This document shows positions 11,049-20,908 of a DNA stretch of 64,000 bases, piece by piece. Below the pieces are notes generated by a model. That model had not been told where the DNA came from. It ran no database searches and saw only the letters and a list, made by a program, of their open reading frames with translations. The stretch is from Euborellia annulipes (Eukaryota > Arthropoda > Insecta > Dermaptera > Anisolabididae). The stretch spans positions 124,001 through 188,000 of the forward strand of contig JAKCPI010000869.1 in the NCBI GenBank assembly GCA_023213315.1. The letters are read 5' to 3'. The translations under genes and the position numbers were made by a program. Within the stretch, counting starts at the first letter, position 1, and each line of letters starts with the position of its first letter.

Positions 11049-11889
11049 TGTATGTGTGGACAGATTTTTAGCATGAAGGAATTGAGCTACCGGATTGAAA
11101 TTTTATATTTAACTTAGGTACCTTCCCACACGCTCAAAATAAGCTTTTGAACAAAATCGGCCAAAAGTACTAGTACTTTACTGATGTACTTTTTCAGTTT
11201 TCTTCGATTTTCTCAAAATTCCCTCCAAGGATTTTTTTTAAATTCAAAAATCAATTATTTTTTAGATGCTCTTTAAAATGTATATTCTCATTTTGCCGTT
11301 GAAATCTTCTGAAGACCACTTTACTCTTGTTCTTCATAGGAAAGATAGAAATGGTTGCCATGGTAACGAATTTAAATCTTTTTCTTTTATTAGATTAAAA
11401 AATCAATTATTATTTAAATTCCCATTTATTTTTTTATTTCTGTTTTAATTGTTTCAAAGAAAACATATATATATCTCTCTCCCACTTGCAAACATTATCG
11501 CTCTCTCTACTCTTTTAAATTCCCTTTCCACCTTATCTTCGCATAGAAATAATGTTAATTTCCTATAAGGGATTTGTATGTTAATTTGATTCAAAAGGGG
11601 GTCCCCTTTGGAACTTTTTACGCATTTAAAATTTTTTTCCAATTCTTATGAAATTTTGTATTTATTTACGATTCTATATTTGTATAAAATGTCCAAATAT
11701 GAGATTAAAATTTTGAAAAATAACCATAGTTTATTTGAAGCAGTCAACATTTAAATGCAAGTTTGAAACTAAGGTGCTATCGGAAACTAAATATATTCGA
11801 AAAATCTGGTGTGACCAGCACAGTGTGCAACTTTCTCTTACCGAAGGTAGAGAAAGTTGTGTGCTGTGCCCAGTCACACCAGATTTTTT
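10868..11889 (-). mobile_element. Family A copy, minus orientation, expanded
   Basis: The terminal palindrome at 10868-10910 leads into a (GT)n tract at about 11007-11046, then X-box GTTGCCATGGTAAC at 11354-11367. A ~350-bp non-homologous stretch (about 11380-11760) precedes the 'ggaaactaaatata' segment and the terminal hairpin at 11799-11889. Confidence 0.75.
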
Positions 11890-12410
11890 AGATTGTTTTC
11901 TCCGAATATTTCGAAGGCATTTAATAGCACTTCTTCATCAGCGGCTGTACAAATAAAATAATATACCTGGTAATTAGAGAGATTATTACAAATTTAAAAA
12001 TCAAAAATTGAAATTAATGATAACGTTATACCTCACTCTAATGCCACATATAAGTTGAGATTTCGAAGCTAAACGTCAGAAGGCAGGTCTACCCTGGTAT
12101 ACATAATAACCAGCTCTCGCAAGCAATAAGGCGTTAATGACAAATAATTTATTTAATTAGGGGTATATCAAATAGATGTCTCAATTAAAACGAAAGGTCA
12201 ATGCATCTAGATTTAAATAGATTTATTATTTAAAATTAAAAAAAATAAAAATTTTAAGTGAGGTATAACGTTATCATTAATTTTAATTTTTGATTTTTTA
12301 AATTTGTATAAATTGACTCTAATTATATTATTTTATTTGTAAAGCCGCTGATGAAGAAGTGCTATTAAATGATCATTTGAAATGTTTTCTAAATCAAGTA
12401 AATATGTAAA
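11890..12410. mobile_element. Family B-type foldback, ~145-bp arms
   Basis: Arms at about 11890-12035 and 12262-12410 are reverse complements with ~90% identity by eye. The minus-strand left arm reads CTGATGA, a short stem II (gaag/cttc), then GAAAT. It is a hammerhead-like but altered motif. It abuts the hairpin end of the preceding family A copy. Confidence 0.6.
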
Positions 12411-12449
12411 TGTGTACCAGTTTAATATCGTTTTTATTTGTAGTTAACA

Positions 12450-13215
12450 AATCCTCTTGTTCTGGCTCGACAGTCAAGAATAGCCTCTGAAGAGATTTCC
12501 CGATTCGTGTAGACTAAAAAATTTCAATTAATCTTTCTTATTAATATAATCAAATGAATAAAAGTAAATTTAATATTTACCTTTCTTTCGTCAGGTATAT
12601 TGAATAGTTGTTGTATTCTCTCCGTTTTTTTCTTACATTACGGAAGGAAGAATCATTCAATTTTTATTCTCTCTGTTTTTCACATTCACAAATACACTAT
12701 TTAAAAATAAATAGGTAAGAAAGTTAGTATTTCATTTACTACAAAAAAGTGTAGTAAAGGAAAATACAAAAAAAAAAAAAAACAGCAAGGTTATATATTA
12801 TACTAATTTTGCCTTGCTTTACTTATATAAATATTTAAAAAATAAATAAATATAATAGACACAAAAAAAATCTTGTGTGTCCTTACACTCTGGATCCTTG
12901 GTTCTCATAGGCTTGATTCCCGTCCTAAAAAAAAAAAAATTGCATTAGACTTAGTTAGTAATCATTTAAGATTTAATTAAAAAATTTCAAGTTAATCAAT
13001 CATATTTACCTTTTTTTTTTTTTTTTTTATAAAAAATTGAAGATTTTCTCTCTTTAAATTTTTCACACTCCAATATAGGTCTACACTAAACACTAAAAAA
13101 AGGATTTTCATTTACTACAAAAAAATGTATGTAGTAAATGAAAATAAAAAAAGTAAAACAGCAAGGTTTTAAATTTTTTATATTAACTTTACCTTGCAAA
13201 ATATAAATAAAAAAA
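12450..13215. repeat. Direct repeat pair with small hairpins
   Basis: Segments at about 12727-12840 and 13102-13205 share 'catttactacaaaaaa', an inverted partner 'gtagtaaa', 'acagcaaggtt' and 'ccttgc'. A B-box-like tail (ggcttgattcccgtcc plus poly-A) at about 12905-12940 lies between them and may be a SINE remnant. Confidence 0.45.
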
Positions 13216-13249
13216 AAATATTTTCCGTATACCGGGAGACTGAACAAAT

Positions 13250-13510
13250 CGTATCAGTGAGAGTGAACGTGATTTTTTGGATTACGAGCAAACGAGTGCG
13301 GGGGCGAGTGAAAGAGATCCTGCCTAGCCTAACTCAAAATAAGAATAGATGTGGAAATCATTTTTGACCCCGTCTCCACCATCAGATCGGTGGAGCCCTC
13401 GGGTCCCTAGCCACAAGGATTGCGATTTGGACCCTCCAGGCTAACCCTGGAGAAACGGCAACCCTTTCCTGACTCATTTAACTAATAGAGTCACCTCAAA
13501 TTGAAATTAA
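13250..13510. other. GC-richer island of unknown function
   Basis: Short dyads such as ggtggagccctcgg and tccaggctaaccctgga are present, but no repeat ends and no long frame. It lies just 3' (minus strand) of the exon-like segment at 13570-13681. Confidence 0.25.
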
Positions 13511-13569
13511 TTAAATGAAATGTGTGTATGTATGTGAGGGTGTAAATATTACAAGGGTGTAAAAGATAC

Positions 13570-13681
13570 CTTGAGACGGGTTGAAGATCACTCGAAGCTC
13601 CTGAGGTGTTGAAGACACTCGAAGCTGCTTCCACTCCTTCGACTCAGCTCCAAATCATAATCACACTTAAGAAACACAAAT
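13570..13681 (-). other. Exon-like segment, minus strand
   Basis: The acceptor is a long T run ending TTGCAG; the donor is CAAG|GTATCT. The 112-nt island is GC-richer than its flanks and holds an imperfect ~27-nt direct repeat around GAGCTTCGAGTG. All frames contain stops, so at best it is a non-coding or 3'-terminal exon. Confidence 0.35.
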
Positions 13682-13867
13682 CTGCAAAAAAAAATATACA
13701 TATTAGATAGAATCTTTCCCTTTTAAAATAATAAAAGAAAAACAAAAAAAAAAAAAAATGAAATATGATGAAATTAAAAAGTTGTTATAGATAAAGTACT
13801 TCGTAATAAAGATAAGGTAAAGGATTAAATAAAAGAATAAAGAGAAAATCATTTTTGAAGAAATTTT

Positions 13868-13905
13868 CTGCCCTTGAGCTTGGTTGGTAGCTTAGTTGGT
13901 AACTG
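13868..13905 (+). mobile_element. SINE-1 head fragment
   Basis: GCCCTTGAGCTTGGTTGG resembles the first bases and A box of SINE-1. It stops where the family A sequence begins. Confidence 0.4.
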
Positions 13906-14220
13906 AAAAAGTGCATCAATAAAGTACTAGTACTTTTTGGCCGATTTTGTTCAAAAGCTTCGTGTCACGTCCCAGGGGGTGCCTAACTTAAATATAAAAT
14001 TTCAACCTCCTAGCTCTTTCCGTTCTTGAGATATTTTGTTCACAGATACATACACAACACAGACAGGCAGACAGACAGACCGACATGGCGAAAACCACTT
14101 TTTTGGATTCAGGGGACCTCAAAACGTGTAGATCCATCAAAATCTCGACATGGAATTTTTGACATGAATCCAATACTTTCTCTATATATTAACATATATA
14201 TAGAGGTAAGAGAAAGTAAT
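13903..14220 (+). mobile_element. Family A copy, 5' truncated
   Basis: Begins at 'aaaaagtgcatcaataaagt', runs through the GTACTAGTAC palindrome and a CAGA-rich tract, and ends with the terminal palindrome 14180-14219 (GGTAAGAGAAAGTA). The hairpin end and X-box are missing. Confidence 0.8.
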
Positions 14221-14292
14221 AGATAATGAAGTTACAATCCTCTTTGTACCAATCTACCCCTCATCTTAAATCAGACCTATTCATACTTTTTT

Positions 14293-14371
14293 TTTCAAGC
14301 ACTCTCACTTTTTTTCTCATTCACACTCACATTCTTTTCGGCAACTTAGGCCATTTAAAACTTTACGATAA
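14293..14371 (-). mobile_element. SINE-1 3' tail
   Basis: Reverse complement of the SINE-1 tail: TCATTCACACTCACATTC, CTTTTCGGCAACTTAGGCC, TTTACGATA. The rest of the SINE is cut off by the transposon end at 14372. Confidence 0.65.
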
Positions 14372-14416
14372 GAGCCGCATGTGGCTCGCGAACCGCAGTT
14401 TGGCCACCCCTGGTAT
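14372..14416 (-). mobile_element. hAT terminal remnant
   Basis: Read on the minus strand it begins CAGGGGTGGCCAAACTGC and continues GGTTCGCGAGCCACATGC, the form of a widespread hAT terminus. No partner end is visible. Confidence 0.45.
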
Positions 14417-14480
14417 ATATGACCGAAACGTCGGCTTAAAGTGCCTTAATAACGTAATAAATCTAGCTCCAATTTCTTAA
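14417..14480 (+). mobile_element. Hammerhead-unit remnant
   Basis: GACCGAAACGTCGGC is the 3' half of the hammerhead core. The CTGANGA half would fall where the hAT terminus now lies, so the motif is broken. Confidence 0.5.
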
Positions 14481-14569
14481 TTCCTTACTACAAGATCTGT
14501 TACTCAAATATCCACCTCACTCTAGTACAAAATAATATTGTAAAGGAGATGACATAAGCAAAATATTCA

Positions 14570-15060
14570 GAATACAATCAAAATCTACCAATCGATTGAA
14601 ATAAATAAGGACGTGGCACAATGGTTCCAAATCCCGAAAACGTGGCCAAAAGTCCAATTTTGACATAAATAAATGTGCCTGGACCTCCACAAATGTGTCG
14701 TATTAAATAATGTGTATCATTTAGAGTCAATGTGAACTAAAATGTAGAAAAAGTCTAATTAAAAAAAAAAATTATTTTGTATTATTAATTTATTAAAAAT
14801 TCGGAATCGGCGACCTCGGAAACCCCACAATGCTAATTTTTATTGAAATCGAATTATTTTTTTTGTCCCATATTAGTTCAGCCATATTTTTTTTTTTTTA
14901 AATAATATCAAATTCAAAATCAGCGACCTAAAAAACCCTTCTGTACTGAATTTCAGAGAGATTAAATAACGTTTTCGACTTTTGACCACGTTTTCGGGAT
15001 TTGGAACCACTGTGCATGGGTCTTAATTTCCTCAGATGCCGAAAAAGACCTTAAAAATTC
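14570..15060 (+). mobile_element. SINE-2 body split by a TIR element
   Basis: SINE-2 sequence 'accaatcgattgaaataaat' stops at about 14608 and resumes at about 15020 with CCTCAGATGCCGAAAAAGACC. Between them lies an element with ~30-bp inverted ends starting CACAATGGTTCCAAATCC. It contains two copies of a 'cggcgacct' block (about 14808 and 14922). A clear TSD could not be read. Confidence 0.65.
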
Positions 15061-15960
15061 AAACCTATATAGGCCTACTTATAAATTATTTTATAAGTGA
15101 ATGAAAAAACGCCACTAATTTACACACTTATAATTAGCAAATTCTCACGAAGGGTATATGGATGGAATCTTTCTTGGGGCTAGAGGCACCTTTCCTCATC
15201 ATCACCGATGCAATATAAATCAAATATAATTTTGTTTATTTTTCAAATATAGTTTTATGGCTATTTATAGAGTTTGAGTTAAAAATTTAAATTTTGCCTT
15301 TTATTGGTTTATTTGATGAAAAAGAGGAGTCACGTTTCTCACTCATCGGTCACCTTCTTTTATTTATTTTTTTTTCGTGAGATAAATTATGATCAATCTC
15401 GTTAGCAATTATCGTGTTTCAGCAACTTATTATTTTTATTTTAACTCAATTAAATTTTAATAAAACAAAACTACCAGAGGGATGTAAAATTGAATTTTTT
15501 TTTTTTTTGAAAAAACTATAGTAAAAAAATACTTTAGGTTTTATAACTAAGACATACGTTTCTTAAGACAAATAAACTAATGGTATTTGTTTTATTTAAT
15601 CAGGATAGAAAGGGAGGAGATATATCATAAAAGAATAAAAAGTTAACTGTAATTTAAGCCTCCTTTAAATCTTGATTAGATTTGATTTTCAAAGCAGCTG
15701 TTTGAGGCGATGCATGGCATGCATGCAGCCAAATTAAAACCAATCTGATTAATAAAGTTTTTTTTTTTTCAACTACTGTGCATGTTGACTAATTAACTCT
15801 TTTAATCGTAACATATGTTGATTCTGATAAATTAATTAAGCTTAACGGAAGATAGTGATTATTATTTGCAAAATTAGATGATTCACTAAATTTTTATTTG
15901 AATTTTTACTTTCCCGCGCTATTATCTAATAATAAGGGGAAAAAAATATTATCATCGAGA
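15061..15960. other. AT-rich stretch with one GC-richer patch
   Basis: Around 15690-15760 'gaggcgatgcatggcatgca' and neighbouring TAAT cores stand out and may be regulatory. The rest holds only homopolymer runs. Confidence 0.3.
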
Positions 15961-15963
15961 ACT

Positions 15964-16161
15964 TTTTTCCTTTCTCTTATCTATGTATGTTAATAGAAAG
16001 TATTGGATTCATGTCAAAAATTCGATGCCAAGATTTTGATGCAAATATGTTTTGAGATCCCCTGAGTTGAAAAAAGTGGGTCCCGCAAATTAGTTTGTCT
16101 GACTGTGAACAAAATATCTCAAGGGGAAAAGAGCGAAATTTTATATTTAAGTTAGGTACTT
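15964..16161 (-). mobile_element. Family A copy, 3' portion
   Basis: Starts at a decayed terminal palindrome, then 'attcatgtcaaaaattcgatg', 'tgagatcccctgag' and 'acaaaatatctcaag'. Ends at 'aagttaggtac' where an unrelated repeat begins. Confidence 0.7.
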
Positions 16162-16265
16162 TTAATTAAAATTATATCACACCGGATATTGAAAATTTTT
16201 TCATAAAATATTTTTTTAACGAGCCGAGGAATAAAATTCACGCTTATCCGATAAGTGGTTCAAGA
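16151..16265 (+). repeat. Unnamed interspersed repeat, copy 1
   Basis: 'taattaaaattatatcacac', 'ggatattgaaaatttttt' and 'aacgagccg' recur at 33583-33670. No termini can be defined. Confidence 0.5.
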
Positions 16266-16269
16266 GATA

Positions 16270-16345
16270 TAAACTAACTATAAAAGTACAGTACATCAGT
16301 AAAGTACAAGTACTCTTTGATCTTTAAAAGCTTATTTTCAGGTGT
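16270..16345 (+). mobile_element. Family A fragment
   Basis: 'gtacatcagtaaagtacaag' and 'aaaagcttattttc' match the centre of family A. Both ends are missing. Confidence 0.55.
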
Positions 16346-16365
16346 CATATAAATATATCATCTTT

Positions 16366-16750
16366 TTACTTCCTCTTACCTCTATATATGTTAATATATA
16401 TATAGAGAGAATATTGGATTCATGTCAAAAATTTGGATGTCGAGATGGCTTAAATAGAAACCTGAACCCCAATGGATAATACACGTTTTGACGGTTCTCT
16501 GAAGTCTTAAAAAGTGGCTATTTCGCGACATGGTCTGTCTGTCTGTGTGTCTGAGCAAAAAAATATCTCAAAATCGAAAAGAGCTAGGAGGTTGAAATTT
16601 TATTTTTAAGTTAGGTACCCCCCTGGGACGTAACACGAAGCTTTTGAACAAAACCAGCCAAAAAGTACTAGTACTTTACTGATGTACTTTTTCAGGTTTT
16701 TTTTTTTCGATTTTCCCAAAATTTGCTTTAACGATTTCGAGGTTCAAGAA
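16366..16750 (-). mobile_element. Family A copy with SINE-1 patch
   Basis: Terminal palindrome at 16366-16410. A ~27-nt SINE-1-like patch (ggcttaaatagaaacctg) interrupts the element near 16446-16475. It resumes as far as 'cccaaaatttgctttaacga'. The X-box and hairpin end are gone. Confidence 0.7.
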
Positions 16751-16851
16751 TCTTGTTTTTTTCTAAGCTCAAGGCTCCACTATCGAACATAAGATAGGCC
16801 TATTTATGGCTGCAACTGTGCTTAATAGAAAAGATGCCATGTTAACTAACC

Positions 16852-17072
16852 AGCCGGGGGGCCTGGCAACGGAGTAGAGCAACAGTCACCACAATAGTTG
16901 CTGTTAAGCAATGCCAAGCGCGGCGAAATCTGGGATTGGTGACCCCCAGAAATCAGCGTGTAGAACGTCCCCGGGTAGCCATCGGTATTATAAATTTAAA
17001 ATATGTGAAATTAAAACCCTAATGGCCTCTGCAGTCGAAATTAGGGGGAATTAAAAAAAAAAAAAAAAAAAA
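16852..17072 (+). mobile_element. 5S-rRNA-derived SINE
   Basis: TTAAGCAATGCCAAGCGCGG followed by 'ggattggtgacc' matches the internal promoter region of 5S rRNA (TTAAGCA..GGGCGCGG..GGATGGGTGACC). The tail has TAATGGCCTCTGCAGTCG and poly-A. The 8-bp TSD aactaacc lies at 16844-16851 and 17073-17080. It belongs to the SINE3-type class with a 5S head and pol III promoter. Confidence 0.75.
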
Positions 17073-17119
17073 AACTAACCATTTTACTATGTTTATTTTA
17101 CATCTTGGATTCTAACGTA

Positions 17120-17195
17120 CAACAGCTACCAAGATCGTTGAAAACAAGCAATGCCGAGCAATGCGGAATATATGGATAGGTGGCGCAGTTATTAA
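17120..17195 (+). mobile_element. 5S-like SINE head fragment
   Basis: 'caagcaatgccgagcaatgc' and 'ggataggtgg' repeat the 5S-derived head a second time just downstream. It has no recognisable tail. Confidence 0.4.
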
Positions 17196-17389
17196 TTATA
17201 AAATCATTCATATTGACATACGAGTATGGCAATTTAAGGGTGACGCTGGTTATAAATAATTATCCCAGAATATATATGAATTTGTAATCCTTTTGATAAT
17301 CATAATATTTAAATTTTTTTGTAATCGCTTATTAAAGGTTATTGGACTCTTCCCAGAAAAGCGGTAGAAGAAAGTAACAAAAAAATCCC

Positions 17390-17780
17390 GAGCCAGAGGG
17401 CGGTAAGTTATCTTTAATGATTTCGACATTAAAAAAGCACGCGTAGTGAGTGAGCTCGCTACGCAAGCGATCGCCGTGGGCTCCAATTTCAATGGAATTA
17501 CGCAGGTGCCGGTTGAGATTTAATAAGAGCAGATGAGAACAAATGGTGAGTGAATCTGGAGCAGGCCATCCATGCAGGTGTCATCCAAGACCACCTTCGC
17601 TTTCACCTGAAGGCGCCTGTACCCGAGTACGGCACTCGACTCGGAAGCACCTGTCCCACCTCCAAAGCAACAATCTCAGCACCCGTTATGGGGCAGCTGA
17701 TGTTGCGTTACGTTCTGTTGCGTAACGGCTTGATAATCCATCATTTAAAATCCTATCTGAATTTACATCAATTCTTTCAA
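17390..17780. promoter_or_regulatory. E-box cluster and dyads, possible enhancer
   Basis: Seven CANNTG sites lie between 17503 and 17699, mostly CAGGTG/CACCTG plus one CAGCTG. An inverted repeat GCGTAGTGAG/CTCGCTACGC lies at 17441-17465 and a near-direct repeat GTTGCGTTACG/GTTGCGTAACG at about 17703-17727. GC-rich, repeat-free, and open in two short frames. The site type is that bound by Snail/ZEB and bHLH factors. Function is inferred. Confidence 0.35.
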
Positions 17781-18006
17781 ATCCCGCCATAATTTTTCAT
17801 TTTTTTTTTTTTTTTTTTAATAAAATAATGTGTAATTTTGAGAAAAAGGAATTGTTATTATTTGATGGTGAGTTTTTTGTTAATATCCTTATAAAATGAC
17901 CGATGGATTAATCGCAATTTTTCAACTTATGTATGTTTATAAGAAAGTGTTGGGCGTTCTATGGAAAAGGTTTGTTCCTGGAGAGGATATTTGTGAAAAT
18001 CACCTA

Positions 18007-18208
18007 TAAAAATCTGGTGTGACTGGCGCACAGCACACAACTTTCTCTTACTCTTCGGTAAGAGAAAGTTGTGCATCGTGCTGGTCACGTCAGATTTTTT
18101 GTGTCGAGATATATTTAGTTGCTCTTAGCACTTTAGTTCCAAACTTAACCACGCGATGATTCATAGATGGCGCTGAGCTATGAATGCTTCCACATCAGTA
18201 AAGTGTAC
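18007..18208 (+). mobile_element. Family A 5' portion
   Basis: Complete terminal hairpin at 18008-18100, in which the inner stem reads CTTACTCTTCGGTAAG. The 'ggcgctgagctatgaatg' subfamily segment follows. It is cut at 'agtaaagtgtac' by the family B unit that follows. Confidence 0.75.
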
Positions 18209-18422
18209 ATGTAGAGAAAAGTAGATTTATAGCTGGATAAAAGTTGTTAAAGTGTATCAGGATGAAGAAAGAGAAGCAGCTAGTATTATTTCGTTTATTT
18301 AATACACATTAGGTTATAGCTCTGAAGATGGTCTCGACCGAGACCGAAACGTCAGCCTAATGGGTATTAAATAAACGAAATAATACTAGCTGCTTCTCTT
18401 TCTTCATCCTGATACACTTTAA
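18209..18422 (+). mobile_element. Family B hammerhead foldback, ~65-bp arms
   Basis: Arms at about 18248-18312 and 18360-18422 are near-perfect. The loop holds a complete hammerhead core at 18322-18353 with a perfect stem II (ggtctc/gagacc). The repeated taaagtgtac at 18199-18208 and 18423-18432 is a probable 10-bp TSD. Confidence 0.75.
18322..18353 (+). ncRNA. Hammerhead ribozyme motif
   Basis: CTGAAGA, six-pair stem II with loop gacc, GAAACGTC. GCT before and AGC after can pair as stem I. Confidence 0.7.
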
Positions 18423-18711
18423 TAAAGTGTACGTCATACGATTAAATATTATTAAGGTATCTATTGTAACAAAAGGTTGGAAACCATTGAAATAGACGTA
18501 ACCATAACAGACCTGATAAATCTTCAAAGAGATTATTCTTGTGCCAGGTTCACTTCTCATCCTGAGCGAAAAAAATTTATTTCTATTGAAGGATTTTGAA
18601 AAGTCTTGTAATGTAAATAAATGTTCTTTCAAAAGTACCTATAAAAAAATGAGAAAAGTAGAATTTCTTTATTAAAATAGAAGTTTAAATTGTTAAATTT
18701 ATATTACTTAC

Positions 18712-18777
18712 AAAATAATTCAGTTGTGCGCCTAGAAGATTCTGCCCGATCTCAGCCTCCACTCCCCCCCTAAACAT
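18712..18777 (-). other. Exon-like segment B of a tandem pair
   Basis: Acceptor TTTTGTTTTAG, then ATGTTTAGGGGGGGAGTGG, donor TTTT|GTAAGTAA. It is open in the frame starting at its ATG (MFRGGVEAEIGQNLLGAQLN). It is a diverged duplicate of 19046-19113, aligning with one 2-nt gap, and the splice signals are conserved in both. The length difference is not a multiple of three, which argues against simple mutually exclusive coding exons. Confidence 0.35.
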
Positions 18778-19045
18778 CTAAAACAAAAGAAGAAATAAAT
18801 ATACAATTAGTCTCTATAACATATAATGAGTATTCGTATATCGGAGAACCCCAAGACTATACCTTACTACATTTTTGTTTTGTTTCTTTCTCAGTCTCCG
18901 GAACTCCGAAATGCGACATCAACAAATATCGTTTCTTAAAACTTGAAAAAAGAAGTTGGAATCTGGAACTTCAATAAGATCTGAAATGAAATTTTTTTTT
19001 ATTAAATTATGCAATTTTTTAATTATTAGATTTAATATTACTTAC

Positions 19046-19113
19046 GAAAGGATCCAGTTGGTTATGCCCTGAAGAATCTCGACGATCTCAGCCCCCACTT
19101 CCACCCTAACCAT
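19046..19113 (-). other. Exon-like segment A of a tandem pair
   Basis: Acceptor TTTTGTTTTAG, ATGGTTAGGGTGGAAGTGGG, donor TTTC|GTAAGTAA. It is open from its ATG (MVRVEVGAEIVEILQGITNW). About 330 bp separate it from its duplicate, and the sequence between also shows duplication, so a small tandem segmental duplication is likely. Confidence 0.35.
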
Positions 19114-19203
19114 CTAAAACAAAAGAAGAATTAAAGGATTAATTTATATCATTGATAATACGTAATATTTTATGAAAATTATTTGAAAATTTCTTTAACT
19201 TAC

Positions 19204-19284
19204 TTTGTAGACTGCTTCTTTCGGCTCAACGAGGGCTTCCCTAAAAGCTAACCTAATCCCACTATCTATGACCGGGACGGTCAT
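19204..19284 (-). other. Exon-like segment, minus strand
   Basis: Acceptor GAATTAG or, six bases further out, TTTTAG; donor CAAA|GTAAGTT. The 81-nt island is open in one frame from an ATG (MTVPVIDSGIRLAFREALVE). No family is recognised. It sits immediately upstream (minus strand) of the tandem exon pair. Confidence 0.3.
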
Positions 19285-20060
19285 CTAATTCTAAAATGAA
19301 GTTCCTCTTCTTTCTTGAGACGATCGCGAAACGCGGACACTCCCGGAAGGCAGGTAAGCCTTCATTATATCACTTCGAAACGATACGGTGAAAACGCGCC
19401 CACAAACCCAAAGAAAGGTAAAGGGGAAATGGAACAAATACAGTACACATGTACTAAAACACATTACAGATCAATTAATCTCCACCCACCTGCCTAATCA
19501 ATGTCGTTTAATTGCTAACTAAAATAGAGCAGAGATAATTGATCTGATAATCATTCTCGAGTTAGGAAGGAAGCCCGGCCAATACAATACTGAAGATCCC
19601 CCTTGATTGCTCATCTCAGAAACAGAATGACGTTGTTCAAGATGCATGCTGAAAAAAAAGAACCCTAAAAGCTAACAACAACCTATACGAACTCCTAACA
19701 TCTTGAACATTAACTCACTCTGTTCTGAAACAACCAAGGCCCAGAACTCAGCACTGATGGACAAAGAGCCTCGGAGAAAGAGAAAACACTCTTTCTCTCA
19801 AATGCGCGAAAGGGAGAGACATGCGATAGAGGAATTCTCCTATTTCCCTTGAACAACGGTCAAAAGTGAAATGACCCTCTCCTGGGAGCCCTGCCTAAAC
19901 CTAAATGGGACGAACAACAACACCCTATGCCAGTATTGAGGAATCAATTCACAATTGAACGTCAATTCAAGAGAACATCAGAGAATTCCGACATAGAAGG
20001 CCTAAAACCCCATTAATATATAAATGCGTGAGCGTAGAGATTTTCTAATTATGCGCCCTC
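19285..20060. other. Longest repeat-free, GC-richer stretch
   Basis: No repeat ends are seen over ~780 bp. On the minus strand a strong acceptor (T8CAG at about 19648) precedes an ATG frame beginning MHLEQRHSVSEMSN, but no good donor follows. On the plus strand GGCAG|GTAAGCC at about 19352 is a fair donor. TATATATTAA lies at about 20016-20024 (minus). This could hold 5' exons or a promoter; I cannot choose between them. Confidence 0.25.
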
Positions 20061-20908
20061 TATATAGAACATATCTATTTCTAAATAATCTAATAAGAAT
20101 TGCGTGTATTCTTAAACATTAAACATAAAGAGATAGATCCCCTTAAATAGTATTTGTTAATAATCACATACACGCAAAACCTAAAACTGAATTAAATAAT
20201 AATAGTTAAAATAATAATACATGCACACTTGAATTGTCTCATATGTTGATGTTGCTCCCCCCGTGGGGTAAAGGGATGAAATGAGTACTGTGCATTGATC
20301 CATATATTACCATTTAACGAATGTACCACATATTACCAATAATCGTATACCTTATGCACATTGAACATTCATCCATCCCTTTACCTTGAGAAACGAAACC
20401 TGCATTGGGTACTGAAATATAAAAACCTATTCTTTAATAAAAAAAATTAAAAAGTTAAATTTAGTATATTAAAAAATGAATTTAGAAAATAATTTGATAA
20501 ATTATCTTAATGTAAATTTAAATAAAAAAAAGTAAAAATGAAGTGAAGTTTTAAAAATTAATTAATTTTTAATTTAAAAATCTTGAATTTAAATCTTTAA
20601 CTATCTAAAAGGGACTCTGAAATGGGAGAATTGCTTGTAATTATTAATACATCCTATCCATGCACCTAGGTAAAAATATTCTATATTTAAGCCGGAATAA
20701 GAAAAGTCAAAAAAAATTTTGAAAAATCCTAAACTGCTTACTCTACGCCCACGTAAATGTTCATACAGACTTTAAATGTAGCTGCTACTACACTCGTGGA
20801 ATCTGCTGTAGTGACTGCCTGGCTGACGTAACGCGATGTCTGATGAAGGATGGTCTCTTTATGATGTCAATTCTCGAAGGCGAATCGCCGATTTCTAAAA
20901 AATAAACA
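20061..20908. other. AT-rich stretch with one inverted pair
   Basis: 'ggtaaagggatgaaatg' at about 20266 and its near complement 'catccatccctttacc' at about 20370 form a hairpin with a ~90-nt loop. Nothing else is recognised. Confidence 0.35.

Noticed and set aside
19550..19648. Frame beginning MHLEQRHSVSEMSN after a strong acceptor
   Set aside because: Tempting as a coding exon, but it ends at a stop without a plausible donor and I recognise no homologue; kept only as a note on the island.
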